Origin: Gluconacetobacter diazotrophicus PA1 5
GTDB lineage: Bacteria > Pseudomonadota > Alphaproteobacteria > Acetobacterales > Acetobacteraceae
Reading direction: 5' to 3'
Length of the DNA: 64,000 nucleotides
NCBI RefSeq assembly: GCF_000067045.1
Contig: NC_010125.1
Coordinates: forward strand, 2,284,001-2,348,000
The notes below the pieces were generated by a model. It was not told the DNA's origin. It ran no database searches and saw nothing but the letters and a program-made list of their open reading frames with translations. Below are positions 25,491 to 34,701 of this stretch, in pieces. Numbering within the stretch: the first letter of the stretch is position 1; every line of letters starts with the position of its first letter. Made by a program: the position numbers and the translations under genes.

Positions 25491-25832
25491 CTAACGAGCC
25501 AGGGTCAGCCGCCCGGCCACCCGCGCGTGGGCCAGGTCCCACAGGACGATACGGTCGGGGCCGCCGCCGGAAAGCGAGACCGCCAGCATGGCGTCGTCCT
25601 GCCGTGCCATGGCGGTAATGTGCGTCCCGGCCGGTTCGTCCAGCACAAGCGGGCCGTACGCCCCGTCAGGCGGCGACACCACCCGGACGGACGACACGGA
25701 ATGGGGATGCGAGATGCGATGGACCAGGACCCCCACCAGCACCAACGACCCCACGGCGAGCAGGACCCCCATGCCGATCACCGCCGCCAGCAGGGCTTTC
25801 GAGCCGGGTCCGTTCGGGGCCTGTGCGTTCAT
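25491..25832 (-). CDS. Single-pass membrane protein, DUF6476-like
   Basis: 113 aa. A short polar N-terminus (MNAQAPNGPGSK) is followed by one transmembrane helix (LLAAVIGMGVLLAVGSLVLVGVLV, about 14-37) and an extracytoplasmic domain of beta-strand character (THITAMARQDDAMLAVSLSG...DRIVLWDLAHARVAGRL). This layout and the divergent position beside an RluD-type gene match the DUF6476 family of alphaproteobacteria, whose function is unknown. The ATG at 25830-25832 is used; the longer frame upstream is antisense to the neighbouring gene. Confidence 0.65.
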   Translation of the reverse strand: MNAQAPNGPGSKALLAAVIGMGVLLAVGSLVLVGVLVHRISHPHSVSSVRVVSPPDGAYGPLVLDEPAGTHITAMARQDDAMLAVSLSGGGPDRIVLWDLAHARVAGRLTLAR

Positions 25833-25895
25833 GATTGCTTTCCGTATCCGGCCGCCGTCATTTTCCCGGCGGGCATTTTCCGTTAAGAGCCGCGC

Positions 25896-26864
25896 ATGAC
25901 CGACGACACCCAACCCATCCGCCTGACGCCCGAGACGGAGCATGCCGGCCAGCGTACCGACCGTTTCCTGGCCGATATGGTGGGGACGCTGTCGCGCTCG
26001 CGCGTCAAGGCGCTGATGGAGGGCGGCCATGTCCTGCGCGACGGCCATGTCCTGCGCGAACCGGCCGACCCGGTCCGGGCGGGTCTGTGTTATGAGATAA
26101 GGATGCCCCCGGCAATCCCGGCGACACCCCGGGCGCAGGCCATTCCCTTCGCCATCCTGTACGAGGATTCGGACCTGATCGTGCTGGACAAGCCCGCCGG
26201 GCTGGTCGTGCATCCCGCGCCGGGCAACGAGGACGGGACGCTGGTCAACGCCCTGCTGGCGCATTGCGGCGACAGCCTGACCGGCATCGGCGGCGAACGC
26301 CGGCCGGGCATCGTGCACCGGCTGGACAAGGATACGTCGGGCGTCATGGTGGTGGCCAAGACCGAGCAGGCGCATACCGCCCTGTCGGACGCGTTCGCCG
26401 CGCGCGATATCGACCGCACCTATCTGGCGCTGGCCTGGGGCATCCTGTCACCGGCCAGCGGCACGTTCGAGGGCGCGATCGGCCGCGACAGGCGCGACCG
26501 CAAGCGCATGGCCGTGGTCACGCACGGCGGCAAGCACGCCATGACGCACTACAGGACGCTGCACAGCTTCCATGGCGGGATCAGTTCCGTCGAATGCCGG
26601 CTGGCGACGGGCCGCACGCACCAGATCCGCGTGCATTTTTCCACCAGCGGCCATCCGCTGGTCGGCGACCCGGTCTATCTGCGCCGCATTCCCGCCGCCG
26701 CCCGCGCCCTGCCCGAGGATGCACGCCGCGCGGCGCTGGATTTTCCGCGCCAGGCATTGCATGCGGCGCGACTGGGCTTTACCCACCCCCGCACCGGCGA
26801 ATCCCTGCTGTTCGAAACCGCGCCCCCGGACGATTTCAAGACGTTGCTGGCAAAGATTGCTTAG
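25896..26864 (+). CDS. rluD: RluD-type 23S rRNA pseudouridine synthase
   Basis: 322 aa RluA-family enzyme. The N-terminal S4 RNA-binding domain (RTDRFLADMVGTLSRSRVKALMEGGHV, about 17-45) precedes the catalytic domain with GIVHRLDKDTSGVMVVAKT, where the Asp is the nucleophile, and the later motif SVECRLATGRTHQIRVHF. S4 plus this motif style is that of RluD (U1911/1915/1917 of 23S rRNA), but RluC-like specificity cannot be excluded; a second synthase lies at 49.9 kb. It is divergent from the DUF6476-like gene and located 250 bases before rpoH, a common alphaproteobacterial neighbourhood. Confidence 0.85.
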   Translation: MTDDTQPIRLTPETEHAGQRTDRFLADMVGTLSRSRVKALMEGGHVLRDGHVLREPADPVRAGLCYEIRMPPAIPATPRAQAIPFAILYEDSDLIVLDKPAGLVVHPAPGNEDGTLVNALLAHCGDSLTGIGGERRPGIVHRLDKDTSGVMVVAKTEQAHTALSDAFAARDIDRTYLALAWGILSPASGTFEGAIGRDRRDRKRMAVVTHGGKHAMTHYRTLHSFHGGISSVECRLATGRTHQIRVHFSTSGHPLVGDPVYLRRIPAAARALPEDARRAALDFPRQALHAARLGFTHPRTGESLLFETAPPDDFKTLLAKIA

Positions 26865-26891
26865 TTTTAAGGCAATGTCAGGGGAGTTTCC

Positions 26892-26920
26892 TTGACGGTC
26901 TGCCGGACCGCCAGTAGGCT
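26892..26920 (+). promoter_or_regulatory. Predicted sigma-70 promoter of rpoH
   Basis: TTGACG (26892-26897), 17-base spacer, TAGGCT (26915-26920). It lies 27 bases after the rluD stop and leaves a leader of about 190 bases before the rpoH start codon. Confidence 0.45.
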
Positions 26921-27116
26921 GGACACCATAACTCCGACGGGTGACGCACCGCCGGATTGGACGTCCCGCGTCGACGCGGCCCATGGAGGGGGCGTCTCGC
27001 GGGGACGTGAAGTCCATCCACGCGTCATGCGGGCACGGTCGTGCAACCCTTCATATGGATGTGCCGTAGGACATCCAGGGACAGATGACCACCCCCAGGG
27101 AAAAGGAGTCCGGTCC

Positions 27117-28004
27117 ATGGCCTCTTCCGTTCTCAATGTTGGTCCTGAATCCAACCTGTCAAGATACCTTCAGGACATCCGTAAATTTCCGATGCTGTCG
27201 CCCGAGGATGAACAGCGCCTGTCCCGGCGCTGGAAGGACAAGGGCGATACCGAGGCCGCGCATGCGCTCGTCACCTCGCACCTGCGCCTGGTCGCCAAGA
27301 TCGCCATGGGCTATCGCGGCTATGGCCTGCCGCTGGGCGAGCTGATCAGCGAAGGCAATATCGGGATGATGCAGGCGGTCCGCCGCTTCGACCCGGATCG
27401 CGGCTTCCGCCTGGCGACCTATGCGATGTGGTGGATTCGGGCCGCCATCCAGGAATATATCCTGCATAGCTGGTCGCTGGTGAAGATGGGCACCACCGCC
27501 GCGCAGAAGAAGCTGTTCTTCAACCTGCGCCGCCTGAAGGGCCAGATGCAGGCCATCGACGACGGCGACCTGAAGCCCGAGCAGGTGAACAAGATCGCCG
27601 AATCGCTGGGTGTGCCCGAGCAGGACGTCATCAACATGAACCGCCGCCTGTCGGCGCCGGATCACAGCCTGAACGCCCCGCTGCGCGCCGACAGCGAAGG
27701 CGAATGGCAGGACTGGCTGGTCGACGAACACGACAACCAGGAACAGACCCTGGCGGAAAACGAGGAATTCAGCGGACGCAAGGCATTGCTGGACAATGCC
27801 ATGAAGACGCTGAACGACCGTGAGCGCCACATCCTGACCGAACGCCGCCTGAAGGACGACCCGGCCACGCTGGAAGAATTGTCGCACACCTACAACATCT
27901 CGCGCGAGCGGGTGCGGCAGATCGAGGTCCGGGCGTTCGAGAAGGTGCAGGCGGCGATGAAGGCGGAAGTCGAGGCCCATCGCGAAGCCCACGCCGCAAA
28001 CTGA
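27117..28004 (+). CDS. rpoH: RNA polymerase heat-shock sigma factor RpoH
   Basis: 295 aa sigma-32. Region 2 (about 50-120) contains the RpoH-type HLRLVAKIAMGYRGYGLPLGELISEGNIGMMQAVRRFDP and region 2.4 ATYAMWWIRAAIQEYILHSWSLVKMGTTAAQKKLFFNLRRLK, the last part being the RpoH box (Q(R/K)KLFFNLR). Region 4 with RERVRQIEVRAFEKVQ binds the -35 element. The length is typical. The ATG at 27117 is supported by AAAAGGAG about ten bases upstream. The ~190-base leader could form temperature-sensitive structure, but I did not find a convincing thermosensor. htpG in this window is a probable target. Confidence 0.96.
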   Translation: MASSVLNVGPESNLSRYLQDIRKFPMLSPEDEQRLSRRWKDKGDTEAAHALVTSHLRLVAKIAMGYRGYGLPLGELISEGNIGMMQAVRRFDPDRGFRLATYAMWWIRAAIQEYILHSWSLVKMGTTAAQKKLFFNLRRLKGQMQAIDDGDLKPEQVNKIAESLGVPEQDVINMNRRLSAPDHSLNAPLRADSEGEWQDWLVDEHDNQEQTLAENEEFSGRKALLDNAMKTLNDRERHILTERRLKDDPATLEELSHTYNISRERVRQIEVRAFEKVQAAMKAEVEAHREAHAAN

Positions 28005-28011
28005 GAATGAC

Positions 28012-28035
28012 GGGGGGCGTTGAAGCGCCTCCCCC
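28012..28035. terminator. Hairpin terminator between convergent rpoH and purA
   Basis: GGGGGGCG and CGCCTCCCC can pair with one bulged base around TTGAAG, followed on the plus strand by a C/T-rich tract. It lies 8 bases after the rpoH stop. Confidence 0.55.
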
Positions 28036-28064
28036 TCTTCCGTTTCCCGTTTCCGGGTGGATCG

Positions 28065-29354
28065 TCAGTTCTCGAACGGGTCGCGCATCAGGATCGTATC
28101 GTCGCGTTCCGGACTGGTGGACAGCAGGGTCACCGGTGCCTCGACCAGTTCCTCGATCCGGCGGACATATTTGATCGCCTGCGCCGGCAGGTCCGCCCAG
28201 GACCGCGCGCCGTAGGTGGTATCGGTCCAGCCTTCCATCGTCTCGTAGATCGGCTTGACGCGGGCCTGCGCCGCCGGCGAGGACGGGAAGCTGCGGATTT
28301 CCTGGCCGTCCAGTTCATAGCCGACGCACACGCGGATCTCGGGCAGGCCATCCAGCACGTCCAGCTTGGTCAGGGCCAGACCGTTGACGCCGCCCACGCG
28401 CACCGCGCGGCGGACCAGCATGGCGTCGAACCAGCCGCAGCGGCGGGGGCGCCCCGTCACCGTGCCGAATTCATGCCCGCGCTCGCCCAGGGTGCGGCCC
28501 ATGTCGTCATGCAGTTCGCTGGGGAACGGCCCCTCGCCCACGCGGGTCGAATAGGCCTTGGCGATACCCAGCACGAAGCCGACGCTGCCCGGCCCCACGC
28601 CGCTGCCGGTCGCGGCATTGGCCGCGATGGTGTTGGAACTGGTGACGAACGGATAGGTGCCGTGATCGACGTCCAGCATCACCGCCTGCGCACCTTCGAA
28701 CAGGATTCGCCGTCCGGCGCGGCGCGCATCGTCCAGCAGGTCCCACACCGTATCCATGTAGGGCAGCACGCGCGGCGCCAGCGCGGTCAGGTGGGCCAGC
28801 AGGGCGTCCTTGGTAAAGGTCTCGGCCCCCAGGCCGGCCAGCAGCGTGTTGTGGTGCAGCAGCAGTTCGTCCAGCTTCCAGTCCAGCGTCTCGGGCTCGG
28901 CCAGGTCGCACAGGCGGATGGCGCGGCGTGCCACCTTGTCCTCGTAGGCCGGGCCGATGCCGCGGCCCGTGGTGCCGATCTTGCGGTCGCCGCGCGCGGC
29001 TTCACGCGCGCGATCGATGGCGCCGTGGACGGGCAGGATCAGCGGCACGTTTTCAGCGATGCGCAGCGTCCGCGGCGATACTTCCAGCCCCTGCGCGCTC
29101 ACCCGGTCGATTTCCGCCAGCAGCGCCTCGGGGTCCACGACGACGCCGTTGCCGATCACCCCCATCTTGCCTCGGACCAGGCCGGACGGCAGCAGCGACA
29201 GCTTGTAGGTCTGGCTGCCCACCACCAGCGTATGGCCGGCATTGTGACCGCCCTGGAAGCGGACGACGATATCGGCGCGGCTGGCCAGCCAGTCGACGAT
29301 CTTGCCCTTTCCCTCGTCACCCCACTGGGCGCCGATGACGGTGACGTTGGACAT
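28065..29354 (-). CDS. purA: Adenylosuccinate synthetase
   Basis: 429 aa. It condenses IMP and aspartate with GTP in AMP synthesis. The start [21 protein letters not shown] includes the GDEGKGK phosphate loop with catalytic Asp, then [10 protein letters not shown] with catalytic His, [14 protein letters not shown], and [13 protein letters not shown] near the base-binding region. The length matches the bacterial enzyme. The ATG at 29352-29354 is at the family start. It is the last gene of serC-hisZ-purA, 59 bases after hisZ. Confidence 0.96.
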
Positions 29355-29413
29355 AAGGTGCTCCTTGGAAAAACGGGACGGGCGGCAGATGGCGCCCGGC
29401 TTTAACAAATGTG

Positions 29414-30559
29414 TCAGTCTAACGCCACGATTCCGTCGCCGGCCGCGATCATCGTGCAACCCAGGCGCCTTGCCTCGGCCGCCTGGTCGGCGACCGGTGC
29501 CAGGGCGTCGACCGTGGCATAGCCTTCGGTCCGCAGCCGCCGGCCCAGCGCCGGGTCGCACCCGGCGGGCAGGAACACGCGGATGCGTCCGGGCCGGGTC
29601 GGGGCGGCCCGCAGCAGGGCCTCGGGGCGCAGGGTCAGGCCGCAGGCCGGTTCGTCATTGTTGGAAATATAGCGCCCGCCCCGGCCCAGTTCTTCATGCT
29701 GGCCACGGGCGTACACGGTCACGCACACGCCGGTATGGTAGCGCCAGCCCCGGAATTCGACCGGATCGACCGTCAGGCGGATATCGGGCACGCGCGCCTT
29801 GATCGCGGCACAGGTGGCGGCCAGCCGGTCGCTCAGCGCCCGGACCGGTTCCGGCAGGACCAGCCCACCCAGCACCGCCAGCGCGCGTTCGGCAGGACCC
29901 GCCGCATGCAGCAATTCGGTCAGCACCGGCGCCAGGCCGCCGGCCAGGCGCGCGACGGCCGCCGCGTCCTTGCGGTCCAGGGCGCGCATCAGCGCCTGCC
30001 GCTCGGCCGGGGTGTAGTCGATTTCCGCGATCAGCGCCGGCGCCAGCGAGGGCATCGTCAGGTCGAACGACACGCCGGGCACCCCCAGCACCGCCAGGCC
30101 TTCGGCCCCCAGTGCGATGATTTCAGCGTCGGCCTGGGGCGAGTCCGGGCCGATCAGTTCGATCCCGGCCTGGGAAATCTGGCGGTCGCTTTCCCGCGCC
30201 CCGCCGCTGGCCAGCACGCACAGCCCGGTATAGGACAGGCGCAGCGGACGCGGCACATCGGCCAGCCGGGTCGCCGCGATCCGCGCGATCTGCGGCGTGA
30301 TGTCGGGACGCAGCGCCATCATCCGCCGCGTGTCCGGGTCCATCAGGCGAAAGGCCTGGTCGGCCACGGCCGCGCCCGATCCGCTCAGCAGCGTATCCTC
30401 GAATTCCAGCAGCGGCGGCTTCACGCGGCTGTATCCGTGCGTCGCGAAGACCCGCATCAGGTCTTCCATGCCGGCGGCCTCGGCCTCGGCATCGGAAGGA
30501 AGCAGGTCGACAAAGCCCGCGGGCAGCAGGGCGGGATTGGGAGGCGGGTCGTCCGTCAT
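29414..30559 (-). CDS. hisZ: ATP phosphoribosyltransferase regulatory subunit
   Basis: 381 aa class II HisRS-like protein without aminoacylation function, which binds the short-form HisG and makes it active and histidine-sensitive. Class II motif 2 style appears in [17 protein letters not shown] and motif 3 style in the late EELGRGGRY block; the C-terminal anticodon-binding domain of true HisRS is missing. The ATG at 30557-30559 is preferred over the upstream start because [21 protein letters not shown] begins the family. It implies a short HisG elsewhere in the genome. It lies between serC and purA in one operon. Confidence 0.9.
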
Positions 30560-30604
30560 GCGCGCGCCTATAGCACCGTCCCGGCCATTCGTCATGCCCG
30601 CCCG

Positions 30605-31789
30605 TCAGGCGTATTCGGCTCGTACCTGGGCCTCGGCCCAGTCCAGCCACGGCATCAGGGCGCGCAGGTCACCGGATTCGACCGTCGCACCGCCCCACAG
30701 CCGCAGGCCGGGGGGCGCATCGCGGTAGCTGCCGATATCCAGCGCGACGCCTTCGCCCTCCAGCAGGGCCACGATCCGCCTGGCCGCGCGGGCCTGCGTC
30801 TCCGCGTCCAGGGCCCGGAACCAGGGCGCCACGATGGTCAGGCAGATCGCGGTGCTGGACCGTTCTGCCGCCGTTCCGGCCAGGAACGCCGCCCAATCGG
30901 ACCGGGCGACCCAGTCCGACACCACGGCCAGGTTGGCCTGGCTGCGGGCGACCAGCGCCGGCAGTCCGCCGATCGCCTCGGCCCAGCGCAGGCCGTCCAA
31001 TGCGTCCTCGACGCACAGCATCGACGGCGTATTGATGGTGTCGCCGCGAAAGATGCCCTCGATCAGCTTGCCCTTGGATGTCAGGCGAAAGATCTTCGGC
31101 AGGGCACGCGGGGCGGGCGCCTGCTCCAGCCGGCGGACGGCGCGGGGCGACAGCGCCAGCATGCCGTGCGCGGCCTCGCCCCCCAGGACCTTCTGCCAGG
31201 ACCAGGTGACCACATCCAGCTTGTCCCACGGCAGGTCCATGGCGAAGGCGGCCGAGGTCGCGTCGCAGATGACCAGCCCGTCGCGGTCCGCCGGAATGGC
31301 CGATCCGTCGGGGATGCGCACGCCCGAGGTCGTGCCGTTCCACGCCAGGACGACATCATGCGACCAGTCCACCTGCCCCAGGTCCGGCAGGCGGCCGTAA
31401 TCGGCCCTCGCGCACCCGGGCGTCGGGATCTGAAGCTGGGCCACGATATCGTTGGCCCAGGTTGCCGAAAAGCTCTCGAAGGCCAGGACATCCACCGGGC
31501 GCTGGCCGACCAGCGACCACAGCACCATTTCCACCGCGCCGGTGTCCGAAGCCGGCACGATCCCCAGCTTCCAGTCGTCCGGCATGCCCAGGATGGCGCG
31601 CGACCGGGTAATGACCTCGTTCAGCCGCGCGCGGCCGTCGGGTGCGCGGTGCGACCGCCCCAGCAGCGCCCCGGACAGCGCATCCAGCGACCAGCCCGGC
31701 CGCTTGGCGCAGGGGCCGGAGGAGAAACAGGGATTGCCGGGGCGCGCACCCGGCTTGACGATCGCATCGGGAGAAATAGAGAGCATCAT
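30605..31789 (-). CDS. serC: Phosphoserine aminotransferase
   Basis: 394 aa PLP enzyme making phosphoserine from 3-phosphohydroxypyruvate (serine synthesis; also pyridoxine route). It is of the Methanosarcina/alphaproteobacterial subgroup: start region [50 protein letters not shown] and the PLP lysine in [10 protein letters not shown]. The length fits that subgroup. In many alphaproteobacteria serC is followed by serA before hisZ-purA; here hisZ follows directly after 45 bases, so serA is missing from the cluster. The first of two adjacent ATGs is used. Confidence 0.92.
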   Translation of the reverse strand: MMLSISPDAIVKPGARPGNPCFSSGPCAKRPGWSLDALSGALLGRSHRAPDGRARLNEVITRSRAILGMPDDWKLGIVPASDTGAVEMVLWSLVGQRPVDVLAFESFSATWANDIVAQLQIPTPGCARADYGRLPDLGQVDWSHDVVLAWNGTTSGVRIPDGSAIPADRDGLVICDATSAAFAMDLPWDKLDVVTWSWQKVLGGEAAHGMLALSPRAVRRLEQAPAPRALPKIFRLTSKGKLIEGIFRGDTINTPSMLCVEDALDGLRWAEAIGGLPALVARSQANLAVVSDWVARSDWAAFLAGTAAERSSTAICLTIVAPWFRALDAETQARAARRIVALLEGEGVALDIGSYRDAPPGLRLWGGATVESGDLRALMPWLDWAEAQVRAEYA

Positions 31790-31804
31790 CCTGTCCGGAG
31801 CCGG

Positions 31805-31888
31805 TGGTACGAGAGAGGGGACTCGAACCCCTATGCCTTGCGGCGGTCGATTTTGAGCCGACTACGTCTACCGTTCCGTCACTCTCGC
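31805..31888 (-). tRNA. tRNA-Leu (anticodon CAA)
   Basis: 84 bases with encoded CCA, A discriminator and a long variable arm typical of class II tRNAs. Acceptor stem GCGAGAG / CTCTCGT (first pair G-U), T-arm GGTTCGAGTCC, anticodon loop CTCAAAA giving CAA. It sits just upstream of serC on the same strand. Confidence 0.92.
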
Positions 31889-31948
31889 CTGGTCCCCTGC
31901 TTACCAGCAAACCGGGGAATCTGGCAATTGATCAACTGCCCGCCCCTT

Positions 31949-32881
31949 TCAGGCCGGCGAAGCCAGGCCGAGCATCAGCGCGATATTCTGGATCGCGGCG
32001 CCCGATGCCCCCTTGCCCAGATTGTCCAGCCGCGCGGTCAGCACCGCCTGGCGGCGCGCGTCGTTGGCGTGCACGCGCAATTCCATCAGGTCGGTTCCCG
32101 CCAACGCATCGGCATCCAGGGTGGTGCCGGCCTCGGCCACGCCGACCCGGTCCGAGCCAGCGTAGACATCCGCCAGCACGGCCCGCAGGTCCGCCCCGGT
32201 GGCCGGTGCGGCCAGCATGTCGAGATGCAGCGGGATCGAGACGATCATGCCCTGGGGGAAATGCCCCACCGAGGGCACGAAGAGCGGCGTGCGCGACAGG
32301 CCGGCATAGCGGGTGATTTCCGGCACATGCTTATGATCCAGCCCCAGGCCGTAGAGTTCGAAGGCCGGGCCGCCCTCGCGCTCATGCGCCTCGATCATCG
32401 TGCGGCCGCCGCCGCTATAGCCGCTGACGGCGTTGATCGTGACCGGGAAATCGGGGGCCAGCAATCCGGCCCGGACCAGCGGACGCAGCAGCGCGATCGC
32501 GCCGGTCGGATAGCAGCCGGGATTGGACACGCGCCGCGCCGTCGCGATCGCCGCCGCCTGGTCCGCGCCCATTTCCGGGAAACCGTACGCCCAGTCGGGA
32601 TCGACGCGAAAGGCCGTGCTGGCGTCCAGCAGGCGCGGGGCCGGCCCGCCGGCGGCCTCCATCGCCGCCACCATCGACGCGGCCTCGCGCGATGCCGCAT
32701 CGGGCAGGCACAGCACGACCAGATCGGCCGATTCCATCATCTCGCGCCTTGCGTCGGCATCCTTGCGGCGCTCGGGGTCGATCGACCGCACCGCGACCGG
32801 GAGGGCATGCAGGCGCTGGCGAATGCCCAGCCCCGTCGTCCCGGCCTCGCCATCGATGAAAACCGTCGCCTGTCCGTCCAT
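31949..32881 (-). CDS. argC: N-acetyl-gamma-glutamyl-phosphate reductase (short type)
   Basis: 310 aa. NADPH-dependent third step of arginine synthesis. The N-terminus MDGQATVFIDGEAGTTGLGIRQRL is the nucleotide loop of the shorter ArgC class, and SNPGCYPTGAIALLRPL contains the catalytic Cys. The later conserved blocks SGYSGGGR and HKHVPEI are present. The ATG at 32879-32881 starts the domain. It reads toward the tRNA-Leu, 60 bases away, and is divergent from mazG. Confidence 0.92.
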   Translation of the reverse strand: MDGQATVFIDGEAGTTGLGIRQRLHALPVAVRSIDPERRKDADARREMMESADLVVLCLPDAASREAASMVAAMEAAGGPAPRLLDASTAFRVDPDWAYGFPEMGADQAAAIATARRVSNPGCYPTGAIALLRPLVRAGLLAPDFPVTINAVSGYSGGGRTMIEAHEREGGPAFELYGLGLDHKHVPEITRYAGLSRTPLFVPSVGHFPQGMIVSIPLHLDMLAAPATGADLRAVLADVYAGSDRVGVAEAGTTLDADALAGTDLMELRVHANDARRQAVLTARLDNLGKGASGAAIQNIALMLGLASPA

Positions 32882-33025
32882 GATCCGTCCGTTCTCCCTC
32901 ACCCCTAATGGATAGGGGCCTGTACCATAATCCAAAGGCCGATACCCCTGGAGACGGATTCTTTGTCAATGTCCCGGGGCGCAGGGCATCATGCCCGGCC
33001 TTTTCATAACATGGAGTTCCCCCCG

Positions 33026-33802
33026 ATGTCCGAAGCCACCCAGGCCCTGTCCCGCCTGATAGACATCATGGCAAGGCTGCGCGATCCGGTGGCGGGATGT
33101 CCGTGGGACCGCGAGCAGGACTTCGCCACGATCGCCCCGTTCGCGATCGAGGAAGCCTATGAGGTCGAGGACACGATCGCCCGGCAGGATTGGGCGGCGC
33201 TGCCGGACGAACTGGGCGACCTGTTGCTGCAGGTCGTCTATCACGCCCGCATGGCGGAGGAAGCCGGCTGGTTCGATTTCGCGACCGTGGCCGGCATGAT
33301 CGGCGACAAGATGGTCCGCCGCCATCCCCATGTGTTCGGCGATGCCACGCTGCAGGCCGGCCAGTGGGAAGATGAAAAGGAACGCGAGCGGCAGGCCCGG
33401 CGGGAGGAGGGTACGCTGGCCGGCATTCCGGCGGCGCTGCCGGCCCTGCTGCGCGCGCGCAAATTGTCGGCGCGGGCGGCCCGGGTCGGATTCGACTGGC
33501 CCGATGCAAGGGACGTCCTGGACAAGGTGGACGAGGAAGTCGCGGAACTGAAGGCCGAACTGGATTCGGGCGATCGCGCGCGCATCACCGACGAACTGGG
33601 GGACGTGCTGTTCACCCTGGCGACGCTGGCCCGCAAACTGGACATCGACCCGGAAGCCTGCCTGCGCCAGGCCAATGCCAAATTCACCCGCCGCTTCACC
33701 GCCATGGAACAGGACCTGGCCCGGCGGGGCACCAGCCTGCCGGACAGCACGCTGGCCGAGATGGAAGCCGGCTGGCAGGAGGTCAAGCGGCGCGAGCGGT
33801 AG
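33026..33802 (+). CDS. mazG: Nucleoside triphosphate pyrophosphohydrolase MazG
   Basis: 258 aa with two tandem MazG domains. The first has CPWDREQDFATIAPFAIEEAYEVEDTI and ELGDLLLQVVYHARMAEE (EExxx...ExxD metal site); the second has KVDEEVAELKAEL and DELGDVLFTLATLARKL. It hydrolyses NTPs/dNTPs to monophosphates, cleaning the pool and lowering ppGpp. The ATG at 33026 has GGAG nine bases upstream; ATG 33011 is possible. It is convergent with the inositol-phosphatase gene. Confidence 0.92.
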   Translation: MSEATQALSRLIDIMARLRDPVAGCPWDREQDFATIAPFAIEEAYEVEDTIARQDWAALPDELGDLLLQVVYHARMAEEAGWFDFATVAGMIGDKMVRRHPHVFGDATLQAGQWEDEKERERQARREEGTLAGIPAALPALLRARKLSARAARVGFDWPDARDVLDKVDEEVAELKAELDSGDRARITDELGDVLFTLATLARKLDIDPEACLRQANAKFTRRFTAMEQDLARRGTSLPDSTLAEMEAGWQEVKRRER

Positions 33803-33815
33803 GACGAAGCCGTTT

Positions 33816-34673
33816 TCAGTCCCTGTCGTATTCCAGCAGCAGGCGCCGCAGATCCAGCCAGCTTGCCCGGTCGGGGGCATAGAGCAGGCCGCCGGCAAGG
33901 TCGGTCGGGCGATAGGGGCTGCCGTCGAAATGGGCGCAGTAGCCGCCGGCCTCGCGGTGGATCAGCCAGCCGGCCAGATGGTCCCAGGGCAAGGTGCGGT
34001 TGAACAGCAGGAAATGCCACTTCCCGTCCGCGAGCATGAGATATTCATGCGCCGCGCAGCGGAAGTCCCACGAGCCCATCACCCGCGGCAGGTTCCGCGC
34101 GACGGTGTCGCGGATCGGCAGCGGCAGATAACGCCAGGAGGCATTGCCGCACATCTCTTCCGCGGGGGCGGGCGGCGCGCAGGCCAGCGTGCGTTCCGCA
34201 CCGTCCGGGCCGACCAGCCAGGCGCCCTCGCCCCGCACCGCCAGCGCCGCGACGTCGCAAACCGGGTCCAGGATCGCGGCACCGACGACCTCGCCCCGCG
34301 CCACGACGGCCACCATCACGCCGAACAGCGGCACGCCGGCAGCGTAATTCGCGGTGCCGTCGATCGGGTCGACGACATACGCCAGTTCGGCCTCGCCCAG
34401 CGAATCAAGCAGGGCCGGGCGCGCGCTGACCGCTTCCTCGCCGATCACCACGGCCTTGGGGGACAGGCGCAGCAGGGCCTCGGTGATGTCGCGCTCGGCG
34501 GCTTCGTCGGCTTCGGTCACCACGTCCAGCTTGCTGGTCTTGCAGCGGATGGATGCGGAATCGAGTTGCCGGAAGCGCGACATGACCTGGCGGGCCGCGG
34601 CCAGCCGCATGATCCCCAGCACCTCGCGCATCTGTCCCACGGAAACAGGGCCGGCGGAAACGGGGACCGTCAT
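33816..34673 (-). CDS. Inositol monophosphatase family protein (possibly histidinol-phosphatase)
   Basis: 285 aa Mg-dependent phosphatase. Motifs of the family are complete: VIGEEAVS (Glu ligand), VVDPIDGTANYAAGVPLF (DPIDGT metal/Thr site) and LPWDHLAGWLIHREAGG (late Asp ligand). Members act on inositol phosphates, PAP, or histidinol phosphate (HisN) in alphaproteobacteria; the substrate cannot be decided here. The ATG at 34671-34673 has GGGAG upstream; an in-frame GTG three codons earlier is less likely. It is the last gene of the hfq-hflX cluster, 28 bases after hflX. Confidence 0.85.
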   Translation of the reverse strand: MTVPVSAGPVSVGQMREVLGIMRLAAARQVMSRFRQLDSASIRCKTSKLDVVTEADEAAERDITEALLRLSPKAVVIGEEAVSARPALLDSLGEAELAYVVDPIDGTANYAAGVPLFGVMVAVVARGEVVGAAILDPVCDVAALAVRGEGAWLVGPDGAERTLACAPPAPAEEMCGNASWRYLPLPIRDTVARNLPRVMGSWDFRCAAHEYLMLADGKWHFLLFNRTLPWDHLAGWLIHREAGGYCAHFDGSPYRPTDLAGGLLYAPDRASWLDLRRLLLEYDRD

Positions 34674-34701
34674 GATCTTCACTCCCTGCCGGGCCGCACC
34701 C

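Noticed and set aside
26921-27116. RNA thermometer in the rpoH leader
   Set aside because: The ~190-base leader is GC-rich, but I could not point to a helix that hides the ribosome site; not claimed.
29696-32908. 1070-codon plus-strand open frame
   Set aside because: Antisense to hisZ, serC, tRNA-Leu and argC; no recognisable protein.
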